NCBI GenBank assembly: GCA_035286465.1
Contig: DATEDF010000019.1
Location: 27,248-91,247 of the forward strand
Origin: Fen-1231 sp035286465
GTDB taxonomy: Bacteria; Gemmatimonadota; Gemmatimonadetes; Gemmatimonadales; Gemmatimonadaceae
DNA: 64,000 bases
Direction of reading: 5' to 3'
Shown: piece after piece, positions 8,561 through 17,543 of the stretch
How positions within the stretch are numbered: position 1 is the stretch's first letter
How the letters are laid out: each line of letters starts with the position of its first letter
Program-made: the position numbers and the translations under genes
Notes under the pieces: generated by a model
Told to the model about the DNA's origin: nothing
The model's database searches: none
What the model saw: only the letters and a program-made list of their open reading frames with translations

Positions 8561-9529
8561 TCACGCCGCCGCTCCCGCGCGCATCAGGTCGTGCAGGTGC
8601 ACGACGCCCGTCACGCGCCCATCACCGTCGAGCACCGGCATCGCCATAATGCCGAACTGCTCCATGCGATACACGACCGCGCTGCCCAGTTCGTCGGCGG
8701 TGGTGGTCTTCGGCGCCCGGGTCATCGCGGCGTCCACGCGCACATGGAAGAACTCCCGCTCCTTCTCCATCAGTCGCGTCAGGTCGCCGGTGGTGATCAC
8801 GCCGAGGAGCTTCCCGCCGTCGTCCGTCACGATGGAGATGCCGCGGCGTTCGGCCAGCTGCACCACGGCCTCCCGCATCGTCGCCGAGGCCGGCAGGAGG
8901 GGGAGGTCGGCCGTCAGCATCACGTCCCGGACGGTGAGTAGCAGCTTCCTGCCAAGCGCGCCCCCTGGATGAAGCCGGGCGAAATCCTCCCGGCGGAATC
9001 CTTTCTGCTCGAGCAGGGCCACAGCGAGCGCGTCGCCCAGCGCGAGCGTGACGGTGGTGCTGGTCGTCGGCGCGAGGTCGTAGGGGCAGGCCTCCTCGCG
9101 CACCGACGCATCCAGCCACACGTCGGCGTGGCGCGCGAGCGTGGACGCCCCGTCCCCGGTGAGCGCGACGGTGCGTACCCCGAGCCGCTTGAGCTGTTCC
9201 AGCAGCGGGAGGAGCTCGTCCGTCTCCCCGCTCTTCGAGATGAGGAGCGCGACGTCGTCCCGCGTGACGATGCCGAGGTCGCCGTGGACGCTTTCCGTCG
9301 GATGGAGGAACATCGCCGGCGTGCCCGTCGAAGTCATCGTGGCGGCGATCTTGCGGCCGATGAGCCCGGACTTCCCCACGCCGGCGACGATCACGCGGCC
9401 CGTGCTCGTGGCGATGAGTTCCACCGCGCGCCCGAACGCGTCGCCGATGCGCGTCTCGATCTCCGCGAGGGCCTCACGTTCGATGCGGACGACGCGGCGG
9501 CCGCGCGCGATGATCTCGTCGCGCGTCAT
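8561..9529 (-). CDS. kdsD: Arabinose-5-phosphate isomerase
   Basis: A 322-residue enzyme with an N-terminal SIS sugar-isomerase domain (GVGKSG at 50-55, active-site HGDLG at 82-86, SKSGETDEL at 99-107) followed by two CBS domains from about 200 to the end. It converts ribulose-5-phosphate to arabinose-5-phosphate, the first committed step to Kdo. Length and order match KdsD/KpsF. It is followed by lptC and preceded by kdsA, so the early Kdo steps are co-expressed with the transport genes. CBS domains may bind nucleotide and regulate activity (family knowledge). Confidence 0.96.
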   Translation of the reverse strand: MTRDEIIARGRRVVRIEREALAEIETRIGDAFGRAVELIATSTGRVIVAGVGKSGLIGRKIAATMTSTGTPAMFLHPTESVHGDLGIVTRDDVALLISKSGETDELLPLLEQLKRLGVRTVALTGDGASTLARHADVWLDASVREEACPYDLAPTTSTTVTLALGDALAVALLEQKGFRREDFARLHPGGALGRKLLLTVRDVMLTADLPLLPASATMREAVVQLAERRGISIVTDDGGKLLGVITTGDLTRLMEKEREFFHVRVDAAMTRAPKTTTADELGSAVVYRMEQFGIMAMPVLDGDGRVTGVVHLHDLMRAGAAA

Positions 9530-9557
9530 GCGGCGACCGAACGAATGGGGCGTCCGG

Positions 9558-10466
9558 TCATCCTCGGGCGCTCCGCGCGGCCGCCCAGACGTCCACGGCG
9601 CGCGCGATCAGCTCGTCGAGCCGCGCGAGCGGCAGCATGTTCGGCCCGTCGCTCGGCGCGTCGTCCGGATGGGGATGCGTCTCGAGAAAGAGTCCGCCGG
9701 CGCCGGCCGCGGTCGCCGCGAGCGCGAGCGGCGGGATCATCGCGCGGACGCCGCCGCTGGCGCCGCCCACGCCCTTGCCGGGCTGCTGCACGGAGTGCGT
9801 CGCGTCGAAGACCACCGGACACGAGGTCGCCTCGCGCAGCCTCGGGATGGAGCGCATGTCCACGACGAGGTCGCCGTATCCGAAGAACGACCCGCGCTCC
9901 GTGACCGCGATCGTGGGCGGCCGGGCCGCGTCCGGAGCGCGCCCCGTTCCGGAGCGCGGAGTCCGTCGCGTCGGCCTTCGTCCGCTTCCGCCCTTCGGCA
10001 CGGCCGCCCGACCGCGGAGCACCTTCTCCACCGCGCCCCGCATCGCCTCCGGCTGCATCCACTGGCCCTTCTTGATGTTCACCGGCCTGCCGGTGGCGCC
10101 CGCGGCGATGAGCAGGTCCGTCTGGCGACAGAGAAACGCGGGGATCTGGAGCACATCCGCCACCTCGGCGGCGCGCGCGCACTGCTCGGGCAGATGAACG
10201 TCGGTCAGAATGGGGAGCCCCGTCTGCGCGCGCACGCGCGCGAGCGCGGCGAGTCCCTCCTCGAGACCCGGTCCCCGCGGCGCGGCGGCGTTCGAGCGAT
10301 TGGCCTTGTCGAAGCTCGCCTTGAAGATGATGCCGCCAGGCACGCGCTCGGCGAGCCGCGCAAGATGCTCCGCGACGCGCAGGTTCAGCGCGTCGTCTTC
10401 CACGACGCACGGGCCGGCGATCAGGAAGAGCCGGTCATCGGGGAAGAGCGCGCGCTGCTCGGGCAT
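9558..10466 (-). CDS. kdsA: 3-deoxy-8-phosphooctulonate (Kdo-8-P) synthase
   Basis: A 302-residue TIM-barrel aldolase condensing PEP with arabinose-5-phosphate. Recognisable blocks are IAGPCVVE (17-24), FKASFDKANRS (48-58), LTDVHLPEQ (87-95), NIKKGQW (130-136), the TERGSFFGYGDLVVD block (189-203) and FDATHSVQQPGKGVGG. Relative to the usual ~280 residues there is an extra low-complexity, Arg/Pro/Gly-rich stretch of about 33 residues (152-184, bases 9915-10013) between NIKK and TERG. The flanking active-site segments are intact and the frame is kept, so the gene should be functional. It abuts pyrG with no gap. Confidence 0.95.
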   Translation of the reverse strand: MPEQRALFPDDRLFLIAGPCVVEDDALNLRVAEHLARLAERVPGGIIFKASFDKANRSNAAAPRGPGLEEGLAALARVRAQTGLPILTDVHLPEQCARAAEVADVLQIPAFLCRQTDLLIAAGATGRPVNIKKGQWMQPEAMRGAVEKVLRGRAAVPKGGSGRRPTRRTPRSGTGRAPDAARPPTIAVTERGSFFGYGDLVVDMRSIPRLREATSCPVVFDATHSVQQPGKGVGGASGGVRAMIPPLALAATAAGAGGLFLETHPHPDDAPSDGPNMLPLARLDELIARAVDVWAAARSARG

Positions 10467-12161
10467 TCACTCCGTCCTGGCCAGTTCCTGGGCCGCGGCC
10501 GGCGCGGCGGCGCTCGCGCGCAGCTCCTCGCGCCTCCGCTGCTGCATCACGGCGGCCGCGATGAACGACGCAAAGAGCGGGTGCGGCCGCGTGGGGCGCG
10601 ACTTGAGCTCCGGGTGAAACTGGCACGCGACGAAGTGCGGGTGGTCGGGGAGCTCGACCATTTCCACGAGTGACGCATCCGGCGAGAGTCCGGAGAGCCG
10701 GAGCCCCTTCTCCTGGAACAGGTCGCGGTACTGGTTGCTGACCTCGTACCGGTGTCGGTGCCGCTCGCTGATCTCGGGCACTCCGTAGATCTCCGCCGCC
10801 CTCGACCCCGGCCTGAGCCGGCACGGATACGCGCCAAGCCGCATCGTTCCGCCGAGGTCCTGCACGTGCTGCTGGCTCTCCATCAGGGAGATGACCGCGT
10901 TGGAGCACTCGGGGGCGAACTCGCTGGAGTTCGAGTCGTCGAGCCCGCAGACGTCGCGCGCAAACTCGATGATCGCGACCTGCATCCCGAGGCAGATCCC
11001 GAAGAACGGCGTTCCCGTCTCCCGGGCAGCCCGGATCGCATCCACCATCCCTTCGACGCCGCGCACGCCGAATCCGCCCGGCACGAGAATGCCGTCGAAT
11101 TTCGACACGAGCGACCGCGACACGCGCTCGTCGGTGAAGAGGTCACTCGACGTCCAGTGGACTTCCACGCCGACGTCGTTGGCGATCCCCCCGTGAATGA
11201 GCGCTTCCTGGACGCTCTTGTAGCTGTCCGCGTAGTCCGTGTACTTCCCGACGACGCCGATGCGCACCCTCGCGGGCGGGTCGCTCACCCGCTGGACCAT
11301 CGTCTGCCAGAGGGAAAGATCGGGCACCTTCGTCTCGAGGCCGAGCCGGCGACAGAGCAGCTCGTCAAGCCCCTGCTCGTGAAACGCGAGCGGAATCTGA
11401 TAGATCGTGCGCACGTCGCGGCTCTCGATCACGGCGCCGAACTCGACGTTGCAGAACAGCGCGATCTTGCGCTTGACGTCCTCGGAGAGCGGGCGGTCGG
11501 TCCGGCAGATGAGGACGTCGGGCTGGATTCCGATTTCCATCAGCTCGCGTACGGAATGCTGCGTCGGCTTGGTCTTCACCTCGCCGGCCGCGGAGATGAA
11601 CGGCACCAGCGTCAGATGGATGAAGACGGCATTCTCGCGTCCGACGTCGTGGCGGAACTGCCGGATCGCCTCGAGGAACGGCAGCGACTCGATGTCGCCG
11701 ACGGTTCCGCCGACCTCCACGATCACGACATCGTTCTCCGGAGCGAGCCGGCGGACCGAACTCTTGATCTCGTCGGTGATGTGCGGGATCACCTGGACCG
11801 TGGAACCGAGGAACTCGCCCCGCCGCTCCTTGGTGATCACGTTGAGGTACACGCGCCCGGTGGTGACGTTGTTCGCCTGCGACAGCGGCCGGTCAATGAA
11901 GCGCTCGTAGTGTCCGAGGTCGAGGTCCGTCTCCGCGCCATCATCCGTGACGAAGACTTCCCCGTGCTGGAAGGGACTCATCGTGCCCGGATCCACGTTG
12001 ATGTAGGGGTCGAACTTGAGCATCGTGACGCGGAGGCCGCGCTCGACCATGAGGCGTCCCAGCGACGCGGCGGCGATGCCCTTGCCGAGCGATGAGACCA
12101 CGCCACCGGTGATGAAGATGAACTTCGTCGAGCGCTGTGGCTGCGCGGGCGTGTTCGGCAT
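10467..12161 (-). CDS. pyrG: CTP synthase
   Basis: A 564-residue two-domain enzyme making CTP from UTP, ATP and glutamine. The amidoligase domain begins with FIFITGGVVSSLGKGIAAAS and has the P-loop-like and metal-binding DPYINVDPGTMSPFQHGEV region. The glutamine amidotransferase domain carries GGFGVRG, the nucleophile elbow FGICLGMQ (Cys near 395) and the His/Glu pair in FHPELKSRP near the C-terminus. Length is typical, with a short extra C-terminal tail. Its position between kdsB and kdsA makes sense because KdsB consumes CTP to activate Kdo. The pyrG-kdsA pairing is common in bacteria. Confidence 0.98.
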   Translation of the reverse strand: MPNTPAQPQRSTKFIFITGGVVSSLGKGIAAASLGRLMVERGLRVTMLKFDPYINVDPGTMSPFQHGEVFVTDDGAETDLDLGHYERFIDRPLSQANNVTTGRVYLNVITKERRGEFLGSTVQVIPHITDEIKSSVRRLAPENDVVIVEVGGTVGDIESLPFLEAIRQFRHDVGRENAVFIHLTLVPFISAAGEVKTKPTQHSVRELMEIGIQPDVLICRTDRPLSEDVKRKIALFCNVEFGAVIESRDVRTIYQIPLAFHEQGLDELLCRRLGLETKVPDLSLWQTMVQRVSDPPARVRIGVVGKYTDYADSYKSVQEALIHGGIANDVGVEVHWTSSDLFTDERVSRSLVSKFDGILVPGGFGVRGVEGMVDAIRAARETGTPFFGICLGMQVAIIEFARDVCGLDDSNSSEFAPECSNAVISLMESQQHVQDLGGTMRLGAYPCRLRPGSRAAEIYGVPEISERHRHRYEVSNQYRDLFQEKGLRLSGLSPDASLVEMVELPDHPHFVACQFHPELKSRPTRPHPLFASFIAAAVMQQRRREELRASAAAPAAAQELARTE

Positions 12162-12961
12162 CAGCGGGCACCTGCGGCGGAGGGTTTCCGTTCGGTCCAG
12201 CGCGCGTTGGCCTGGGCGAGGTCTTCTTCGGTGTCAATCCCGCCACTGAGGACGGCGGCGACGGTGGCGACACCCATGGCGAGGCCATCCGCGATGGGAC
12301 GGAGCTGCTCGAGGCGCTCCGTGAGCTCGAGTGGATGGGGCGGCAACGAGACCCAGCGGGCGAGCGCCTCGGGCGAGTAGGCGTACACGCCCAGATGCTG
12401 CTTGACCAGTGCGTCGCGGTATGCGCGGTCGGCGGGGTCGCGGAGGAAGGGGATCGGGGCGCGAGAGAAGTACAGCGCGCGATCGTGCGAATCGGCGACG
12501 ACCTTCACGAGGGATGTGTTGAGCAGGGTGTCGGGCGTCGCCGGGCAGGCAGCCGTGCCAAGCGGGAAGATGCCCTGCTCGACGAACCGGGCCGCGCCGC
12601 GCACGCCGTCCGCATTCAGGTAGGGCTCATCGCCCTGCACGTTCACGATGACATCGTACCCCGCGTATTCGGGCCGCCCAGCGACCTCCGCGACCCGGTC
12701 AGTTCCGGACTGGTGGTCGCCGCGCGACAGCGCAACCTCGGCGCCGGCGGCCCGGGCGACCGCCGCCACCGCCTCGGAATCGGTGGCGACCACGACGCGG
12801 GTGGCAATCCGCATGGCCGCCACGCGCTGCCAGACCCGGACGATGAGGGGCTGTCCGCCGAGCAGGCGCAGGGGTTTTTGGGGGAGGCGGGTGGCTCCCA
12901 GCCGGGCTGGGATGACGATCAGGGTGCTCACGGACGCACCCACGGCCGAGGCGGCGCGCAT
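12161..12961 (-). CDS. kdsB: CMP-Kdo synthetase (3-deoxy-manno-octulosonate cytidylyltransferase)
   Basis: A nucleotidyltransferase of 266 residues from ATG 12961, or 256 from GTG 12931, which matches the usual KdsB start better. Motifs: IPARLGATRLPQKPL (17-31) for CTP binding, SGTDRVAE (85-92) and the metal-binding NVQGDEP (107-113). It activates Kdo as CMP-Kdo for transfer to lipid A. It is the first gene of the kds/lpt/rpoN operon: a sigma-70-like promoter ends 18 bp upstream of the ATG, so the long form would have only a ~12-nt leader. Stop overlaps the pyrG start by one base. Confidence 0.95.
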   Translation of the reverse strand: MRAASAVGASVSTLIVIPARLGATRLPQKPLRLLGGQPLIVRVWQRVAAMRIATRVVVATDSEAVAAVARAAGAEVALSRGDHQSGTDRVAEVAGRPEYAGYDVIVNVQGDEPYLNADGVRGAARFVEQGIFPLGTAACPATPDTLLNTSLVKVVADSHDRALYFSRAPIPFLRDPADRAYRDALVKQHLGVYAYSPEALARWVSLPPHPLELTERLEQLRPIADGLAMGVATVAAVLSGGIDTEEDLAQANARWTERKPSAAGAR

Positions 12962-12979
12962 GCAAAATCCACGCCACGC

Positions 12980-13008
12980 AATATAGGCTCGCGCTCTATC
13001 CTTTGCAA
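12980..13008 (-). promoter_or_regulatory. Predicted sigma-70 promoter of the kdsB-pyrG-kdsA-kdsD-lpt-rpoN operon
   Basis: On the minus strand TTGCAA (13003-13008) and TATATT (12980-12985) are separated by exactly 17 bp in the 76-bp gap between pabA and kdsB. Both hexamers are close to consensus and stand out as AT-rich in a very GC-rich background. The expected start of transcription is near 12973. This is a by-eye prediction with no experimental support. Confidence 0.6.
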
Positions 13009-13037
13009 AAACCGGCGGTTACACGCCCCACCCCGCT

Positions 13038-13649
<612 letters not shown>

Positions 13650-13685
13650 ACATAGGCCGCCCCTCGCCCTCGTCGAAAGCTCCGC

Positions 13686-15293
13686 CTAGATGGCCCAGCC
13701 CGCGCGGTATTCCCGCGTGAGGTACTGGTTTGCGTCCGGCACGTTCGTGATCTGGCTCGTCTCGCTATCGTAGAGGATCTTCTTCCCCTGCCCCGAGCGC
13801 AGCGCGACGATTCCGAGCAGCATGGTTTCGGTGAGCTGCGCCGCGTACTCGAGAGGCGAGCTGGCCTGCGCCTCACCCCGGCAGGCGCGCGCCCAGTTCT
13901 GCGCGTGCACGGTGTCGAGCGACTGACCGGGAAGGGCGATGCGCGGCGTCGTCTTCGGCACCGCCGCGGCCTGTTCCATCAGTGACTGCGGGAAGATCCG
14001 GGGATTCGAGCCATACGTGTCGTTCATGAGGATGCCCTTCTCGCCGATGAAGATCACGCCGCCTTCGGCGACCAGCGTCTCGCTGTCGGGCAGGACGTCC
14101 GGGCGTGGCGGATAGAGTCCTCCATCGAACCAGAAGAGCTTCACCGGCGGTTGCGCGCCGCGCGCGGGGAACTGGTAGTGCACGGTCATCGCGACGGGGT
14201 AGGAGACGGGCTTCTGCCGGGGGCGGCCCGCCGGCGTGTTCGGTGCGGCCGTCGGATCGGCCGGCGGAATGGGCATCGTTCCCCACGGGCTGGAGGTCGC
14301 CTCGATGCTCGTCGGATGGGTGAGCCCGAGCGCCCAGAACGGATGGTCAATGAGGTGCGCGCCCATGTCGCCCAGCGCGCCGACGCCGAAGTCGATCCAC
14401 CCGCGCCAGTTGAAGGGATGGTAGATCGGGTGATACGGAATGTCCTCGGCGACCGGGCCGAGGTAGAGGTCCCAGCGCAATCCCTCGGGCAGGGGCACCG
14501 TTCCCATCGCGCCGGCGAGCGCGTCGTTGACGCGGCGTTGGTTCCATGAGGCGCCGAATGCGTTCGGACCCTGCTGCGTCGTCGCGGCGTCTCTCGGGCG
14601 GGGTACGCCCTGCGGCCAGAAGCCCACGGGACGGTTCGTCCACACGTGCACCTCGTGCACCGGGCCGATGATTCCCGCTGCGATCCACTCGTTGATGAGG
14701 CGCGCACCTTCGCTCGAGTGGCCCTGGTTTCCCATCTGCGTGACGAGCGTCGGATTCTTGAGTGCGGTCTCGCGCAGCACGCGCGCCTCGTGCACCGAAT
14801 AGCAGAGCGGTTTCTGGACGTAGACGTGCTTCCCCAGGTCCATCGCCGCCTTCGCGACCACCGCGTGAGCGTGGTCGGGCGTGGCGATGACGACGCCGTC
14901 AATGTCCTTCTGCTTGTCGAGCATCTCCCGCCAATCCGTGTATTTCGCCGCCTTGGCGTACTGCTCCTTGAGCCGGATGGCGTCGGCGTTCGGCGTGCCG
15001 TCGCGGTTGCGCTCGTTCTTGCTCGCGGCGTTCCGGTCGGCGAAGGCGAGGTCCGCGTCGCAGACGGCGACGAGGTTCTCCGCGCCCGCGAGCGCCTGGG
15101 CGTTGACCGAGCCCTGACCGCCGAAGCCGACGACTGCGAAGTTCAAGGTGGCGCTCGGGGCCCGGCGGCCAGGGCCGCCGAGGACGTGCCGCGGGACGAT
15201 CATCGGGAAGCCGGGCGCGGCCGCCATCGCCCCGAAGGTGAGGCGGACGGAGTCGGCGACGAAGTCACGGCGAGTGAGTTTCTTTCGCGGCAT
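13686..15293 (-). CDS. Tat-exported Gfo/Idh/MocA-family oxidoreductase
   Basis: About 535 residues from the ATG at 15293. The start is chosen because a twin-arginine signal follows at once (KLTRRDFVADS plus a hydrophobic stretch), so the protein is probably folded in the cytoplasm and exported. The N-terminal Rossmann domain has VVGFGGQGSVNA, followed by DGVVIATPDHAH and the EKPL-equivalent VQKPLCYSVHEAR, the hallmarks of Gfo/Idh/MocA NAD(P)-dependent sugar dehydrogenases. The long C-terminal part is typical of the Tat-dependent planctomycete/Gemmatimonadota-type members. Substrate is unknown. It is flanked by strong GC-rich hairpins upstream and stands alone. Confidence 0.88.
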   Translation of the reverse strand: MPRKKLTRRDFVADSVRLTFGAMAAAPGFPMIVPRHVLGGPGRRAPSATLNFAVVGFGGQGSVNAQALAGAENLVAVCDADLAFADRNAASKNERNRDGTPNADAIRLKEQYAKAAKYTDWREMLDKQKDIDGVVIATPDHAHAVVAKAAMDLGKHVYVQKPLCYSVHEARVLRETALKNPTLVTQMGNQGHSSEGARLINEWIAAGIIGPVHEVHVWTNRPVGFWPQGVPRPRDAATTQQGPNAFGASWNQRRVNDALAGAMGTVPLPEGLRWDLYLGPVAEDIPYHPIYHPFNWRGWIDFGVGALGDMGAHLIDHPFWALGLTHPTSIEATSSPWGTMPIPPADPTAAPNTPAGRPRQKPVSYPVAMTVHYQFPARGAQPPVKLFWFDGGLYPPRPDVLPDSETLVAEGGVIFIGEKGILMNDTYGSNPRIFPQSLMEQAAAVPKTTPRIALPGQSLDTVHAQNWARACRGEAQASSPLEYAAQLTETMLLGIVALRSGQGKKILYDSETSQITNVPDANQYLTREYRAGWAI

Positions 15294-15341
15294 GGCGGTG
15301 ACGCTCCGCGCTCGGGGTGAAGGGGTGGGGTGCACCCGAAT

Positions 15342-15398
15342 CTCCGCGCGAGGGCGCGCGGAGTCAAATCGCTCCGCGCCGCGCGGCGCCGCGCGGCG
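15342..15398. other. Two GC-rich inverted repeats between xerD and the oxidoreductase gene
   Basis: Bases 15342-15349 and 15356-15363 form an 8-bp perfect stem with a 6-nt loop. Bases 15377-15398 are a 22-bp perfect palindrome made of CGCCGCGCGG units. They lie directly after the xerD stop on the minus strand and could end xerD transcription, but neither is followed by a T-run, so an intrinsic terminator is not shown. Confidence 0.4.
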
Positions 15399-15407
15399 CT
15401 GCGACCC

Positions 15408-16316
15408 CTAGCCCCTGGGGTGGAACTGTTTGTGCACGCTCCTGAGGTACTCGCGGTCCACGTGCGTGTAGATCTGCGTCGTGGAGATGTCCGCGTGGCC
15501 CAGCATCTCCTGCACCGCGCGCAGGTCAGCCCCGCCCTCGAGCAAGTGCGTCGCGAACGAGTGCCGAAGCGTGTGCGGGCTCACACGCTTCTCGATGCCC
15601 GCTCGCTCGACGTACTTGCGCAGGATCTTCCAGGCGCCCATCCGCGAAAGCGGCCGGCCGCGCGCGTTGAGAAAGAGCCGCCCCTTCCCCTCCCCGCGCT
15701 CCAACCGGTTGCGCGTCTCCCGGAGGTACATCCCGACGGCGCCGATGGCCGAGCGCCCGATCGGGACGAGCCGCTCCTTCGACCCCTTGCCGAACACGCG
15801 CACGACGCCGTCGTCGAGCCGCACGTCCTGCAGTCCGAGCGTGATCCACTCGCTCACGCGGAGACCCGCCGCGTACGCGAGCTCGAGGAGCGCGCGATCG
15901 CGAAAGACGAGCGGCTCGTCTACGGAGACCGCCGCCAGCAGGCGCCTCACCTCGTCCACGGTGAGCACCTCGGGCAGCGTGTGCCACTTCTTCGGTGCCT
16001 CGAGTCGCTCGCTCGGATCGCTCTGGAGACGGCCCTCCCCCAGGAGGAACTTGAAATAGGTCCTGGTGGCCGAGATCGAACGCCTTATGCTGGCAGGCGA
16101 TAGGCCAATGTCCTTCAAGTGGTACACGAACTCGCGCAGGAAGTGGGGAGTGAGTCGTTCGGGGGCCGTGAGGCCCTTCACGGTTGCCCATTCCGCGAGG
16201 CGCGCGAGGTCGCGTTGGTAGGCCTCGAGGGTGCGGGCCGACGCCCCTTCGTCCGTCGCCAGGAACTCGTGGAAGGACTCCAACAGGAAGGCGCGCGCGA
16301 CGCCGTCCGGGAGCAT
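15408..16316 (-). CDS. xerD: Site-specific tyrosine recombinase XerD-type
   Basis: 302 residues from ATG 16316, chosen because it overlaps the DedA stop (ATGA) and starts the N-terminal SAM-like DNA-binding domain (about 10-100); a longer upstream frame has no family similarity. The catalytic domain carries the full tyrosine recombinase set: Arg153 (LRVSEW), Lys177 (GKGSKER), His248 and Arg251 (HTLRHS), His274 (GHADIS) and nucleophile Tyr283 (IYTHV). Length and spacing match XerC/XerD chromosome dimer resolvases acting at dif with FtsK. No integron-integrase insertion between motifs was seen, so it is not an IntI. XerC versus XerD is not certain. Confidence 0.93.
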   Translation of the reverse strand: MLPDGVARAFLLESFHEFLATDEGASARTLEAYQRDLARLAEWATVKGLTAPERLTPHFLREFVYHLKDIGLSPASIRRSISATRTYFKFLLGEGRLQSDPSERLEAPKKWHTLPEVLTVDEVRRLLAAVSVDEPLVFRDRALLELAYAAGLRVSEWITLGLQDVRLDDGVVRVFGKGSKERLVPIGRSAIGAVGMYLRETRNRLERGEGKGRLFLNARGRPLSRMGAWKILRKYVERAGIEKRVSPHTLRHSFATHLLEGGADLRAVQEMLGHADISTTQIYTHVDREYLRSVHKQFHPRG

Positions 16317-16981
16317 CAGTGGTCCTTCGGCACGGGCGCGTCCCGCGCGTCGGCCACGCGCCGCGCGGCGCGCCGGCGCATCGCGACCACGACGAGGATC
16401 GCGAAGAGCAAGCCGGCGACGAGCGCGACGGCGCCCGCCTCGCGCACGAAGCGCTTCACGCCCGCCCGCACCGAATCCCAGTCGTCGCCGAGGCGAAAGG
16501 CGATCCACGCGATCGCGCCGTACCAGATGGCGGATGCGACGAGGAACACGAACGCGGTGCGCACGGGCGGCACGCGCGTGGCGCCGGCCATCGGTGGGGT
16601 GAGCGCGCGGAGCCCGGGGAGAAAGCGGCTCACGAAAAGCGCGGTCATCCCGTACCGCGAGTACATCACCTCCAGTCGTTGCTCGAGATTCTCGATGCCG
16701 GCCTTCCGGAGCCGCGCGTGCAGCCAGTCGGCGCCGAAGTGGCGCGCCGCCGAGTACACCACCATCGTGCCGGTGACGCTCCCGAGGACGATCGCGCCCG
16801 TGGTCAGCCCGAGGTCGGCACCACGGCGCGCCGCGAGAAAGCTCCCGAGTGCCACCACGACGTCGGCCGGGACCGGCGGGAAGACGCCTTCGATGAACGC
16901 CATCAAACTCAGGAGGGCGTAGAGGGCGCCGATGGGGATGGTCGAGAGCCAGTGCGAGACGGCGTCGAGAAACTCGGACAT
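16316..16981 (-). CDS. DedA-family membrane protein
   Basis: A 221-residue polytopic protein with the DedA/SNARE-associated (VTT) fold. Glu31 lies in AFIEGVFPPVPAD, and the signature SRFLPGLRALTPPMAG (118-133) includes the conserved Arg and Gly residues. Four to six hydrophobic segments are visible and the C-terminus is Arg-rich. DedA proteins are linked to lipid translocation, including undecaprenyl-phosphate or PE recycling, and to membrane proton-motive-force homeostasis. It is coupled to xerD by a 4-bp overlap, a pairing without obvious functional logic. Confidence 0.9.
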   Translation of the reverse strand: MSEFLDAVSHWLSTIPIGALYALLSLMAFIEGVFPPVPADVVVALGSFLAARRGADLGLTTGAIVLGSVTGTMVVYSAARHFGADWLHARLRKAGIENLEQRLEVMYSRYGMTALFVSRFLPGLRALTPPMAGATRVPPVRTAFVFLVASAIWYGAIAWIAFRLGDDWDSVRAGVKRFVREAGAVALVAGLLFAILVVVAMRRRAARRVADARDAPVPKDH

Positions 16982-16990
16982 GTCAGCGCT

Positions 16991-17013
16991 GGCGGACGGC
17001 GGACGGCGGACGG
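16991..17013. repeat. 7-bp tandem repeat (GGCGGAC x3.3)
   Basis: Three full copies of GGCGGAC plus GG occupy the 72-bp gap between ispF and the DedA gene. A similar heptamer array (GACGGGA) occurs at 18601-18624. No coding role is seen. Confidence 0.8.
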
Positions 17014-17053
17014 CCGCGGCAGGTGGTCGCGGCGCGGCGAACGGCGAAGCGTC

Positions 17054-17533
17054 TCACACCGGCTCCAGCGTGGCCACGGCGATGACGGCGAGTCCGCGTC
17101 CCTTGCCGATCCAGCCCATGCGCTCGTTCGTCTTCCCCTTGACCATCACGGCGCCGGGTTCGACGCCGAGTGCGCCGGCGAGCTTGGCCCGCATCCGGTC
17201 GCGATGGCGGCTGAGCGCCGGGCGCTCGCAGATCACGGTGACGTCCGCCTGGGTTGGACGCCACCCCGCCTCCGCCACGCGGCGCACGGCGAGCCGGAGC
17301 ATCTCCATGGAGTCGCGTCCCGCGTTGGCCGGATCGGTGTCGGGGAAGAGCTCCCCGATGTCGCCGACGCCGGCGCCGCCCAGGATCGCGTCCGTCACGG
17401 CGTGGGCCACGGCGTCGGCGTCGGAATGGCCGACCAGGGTGACCTCGGCCGGGATCTTCACGCCGGCGAGGAGCACGCCGTCGCCTTCGGCGAAGCGGTG
17501 CGAGTCATACCCGATTCCGACGCGCGTGGTCAC
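17054..17533 (-). CDS. ispF: 2-C-methyl-D-erythritol 2,4-cyclodiphosphate synthase
   Basis: A 159-residue enzyme of the MEP isoprenoid pathway converting CDP-ME-2-phosphate to MEcPP. The metal ligands Asp10 and His12 are in GYDSHRF and His44 is in LVGHSDADAVAHA; GDIGELFPDTD and TNERMGWIGKG are the substrate and trimer motifs. Length is standard. It may contribute precursors for the polyprenyl side chain of menaquinone, whose head-group genes mqnC, mqnA and mqnE lie directly upstream (inference). No IspD is adjacent. Confidence 0.97.
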   Translation of the reverse strand: MTTRVGIGYDSHRFAEGDGVLLAGVKIPAEVTLVGHSDADAVAHAVTDAILGGAGVGDIGELFPDTDPANAGRDSMEMLRLAVRRVAEAGWRPTQADVTVICERPALSRHRDRMRAKLAGALGVEPGAVMVKGKTNERMGWIGKGRGLAVIAVATLEPV

Positions 17534-17543
17534 GGCCGGCGGC

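Noticed and set aside
15408..16316. XerD-type recombinase as the integron integrase for the array
   Set aside because: It lacks any sign of the IntI-specific insertion, sits 45 kb away in a housekeeping run, and has standard XerC/D spacing.
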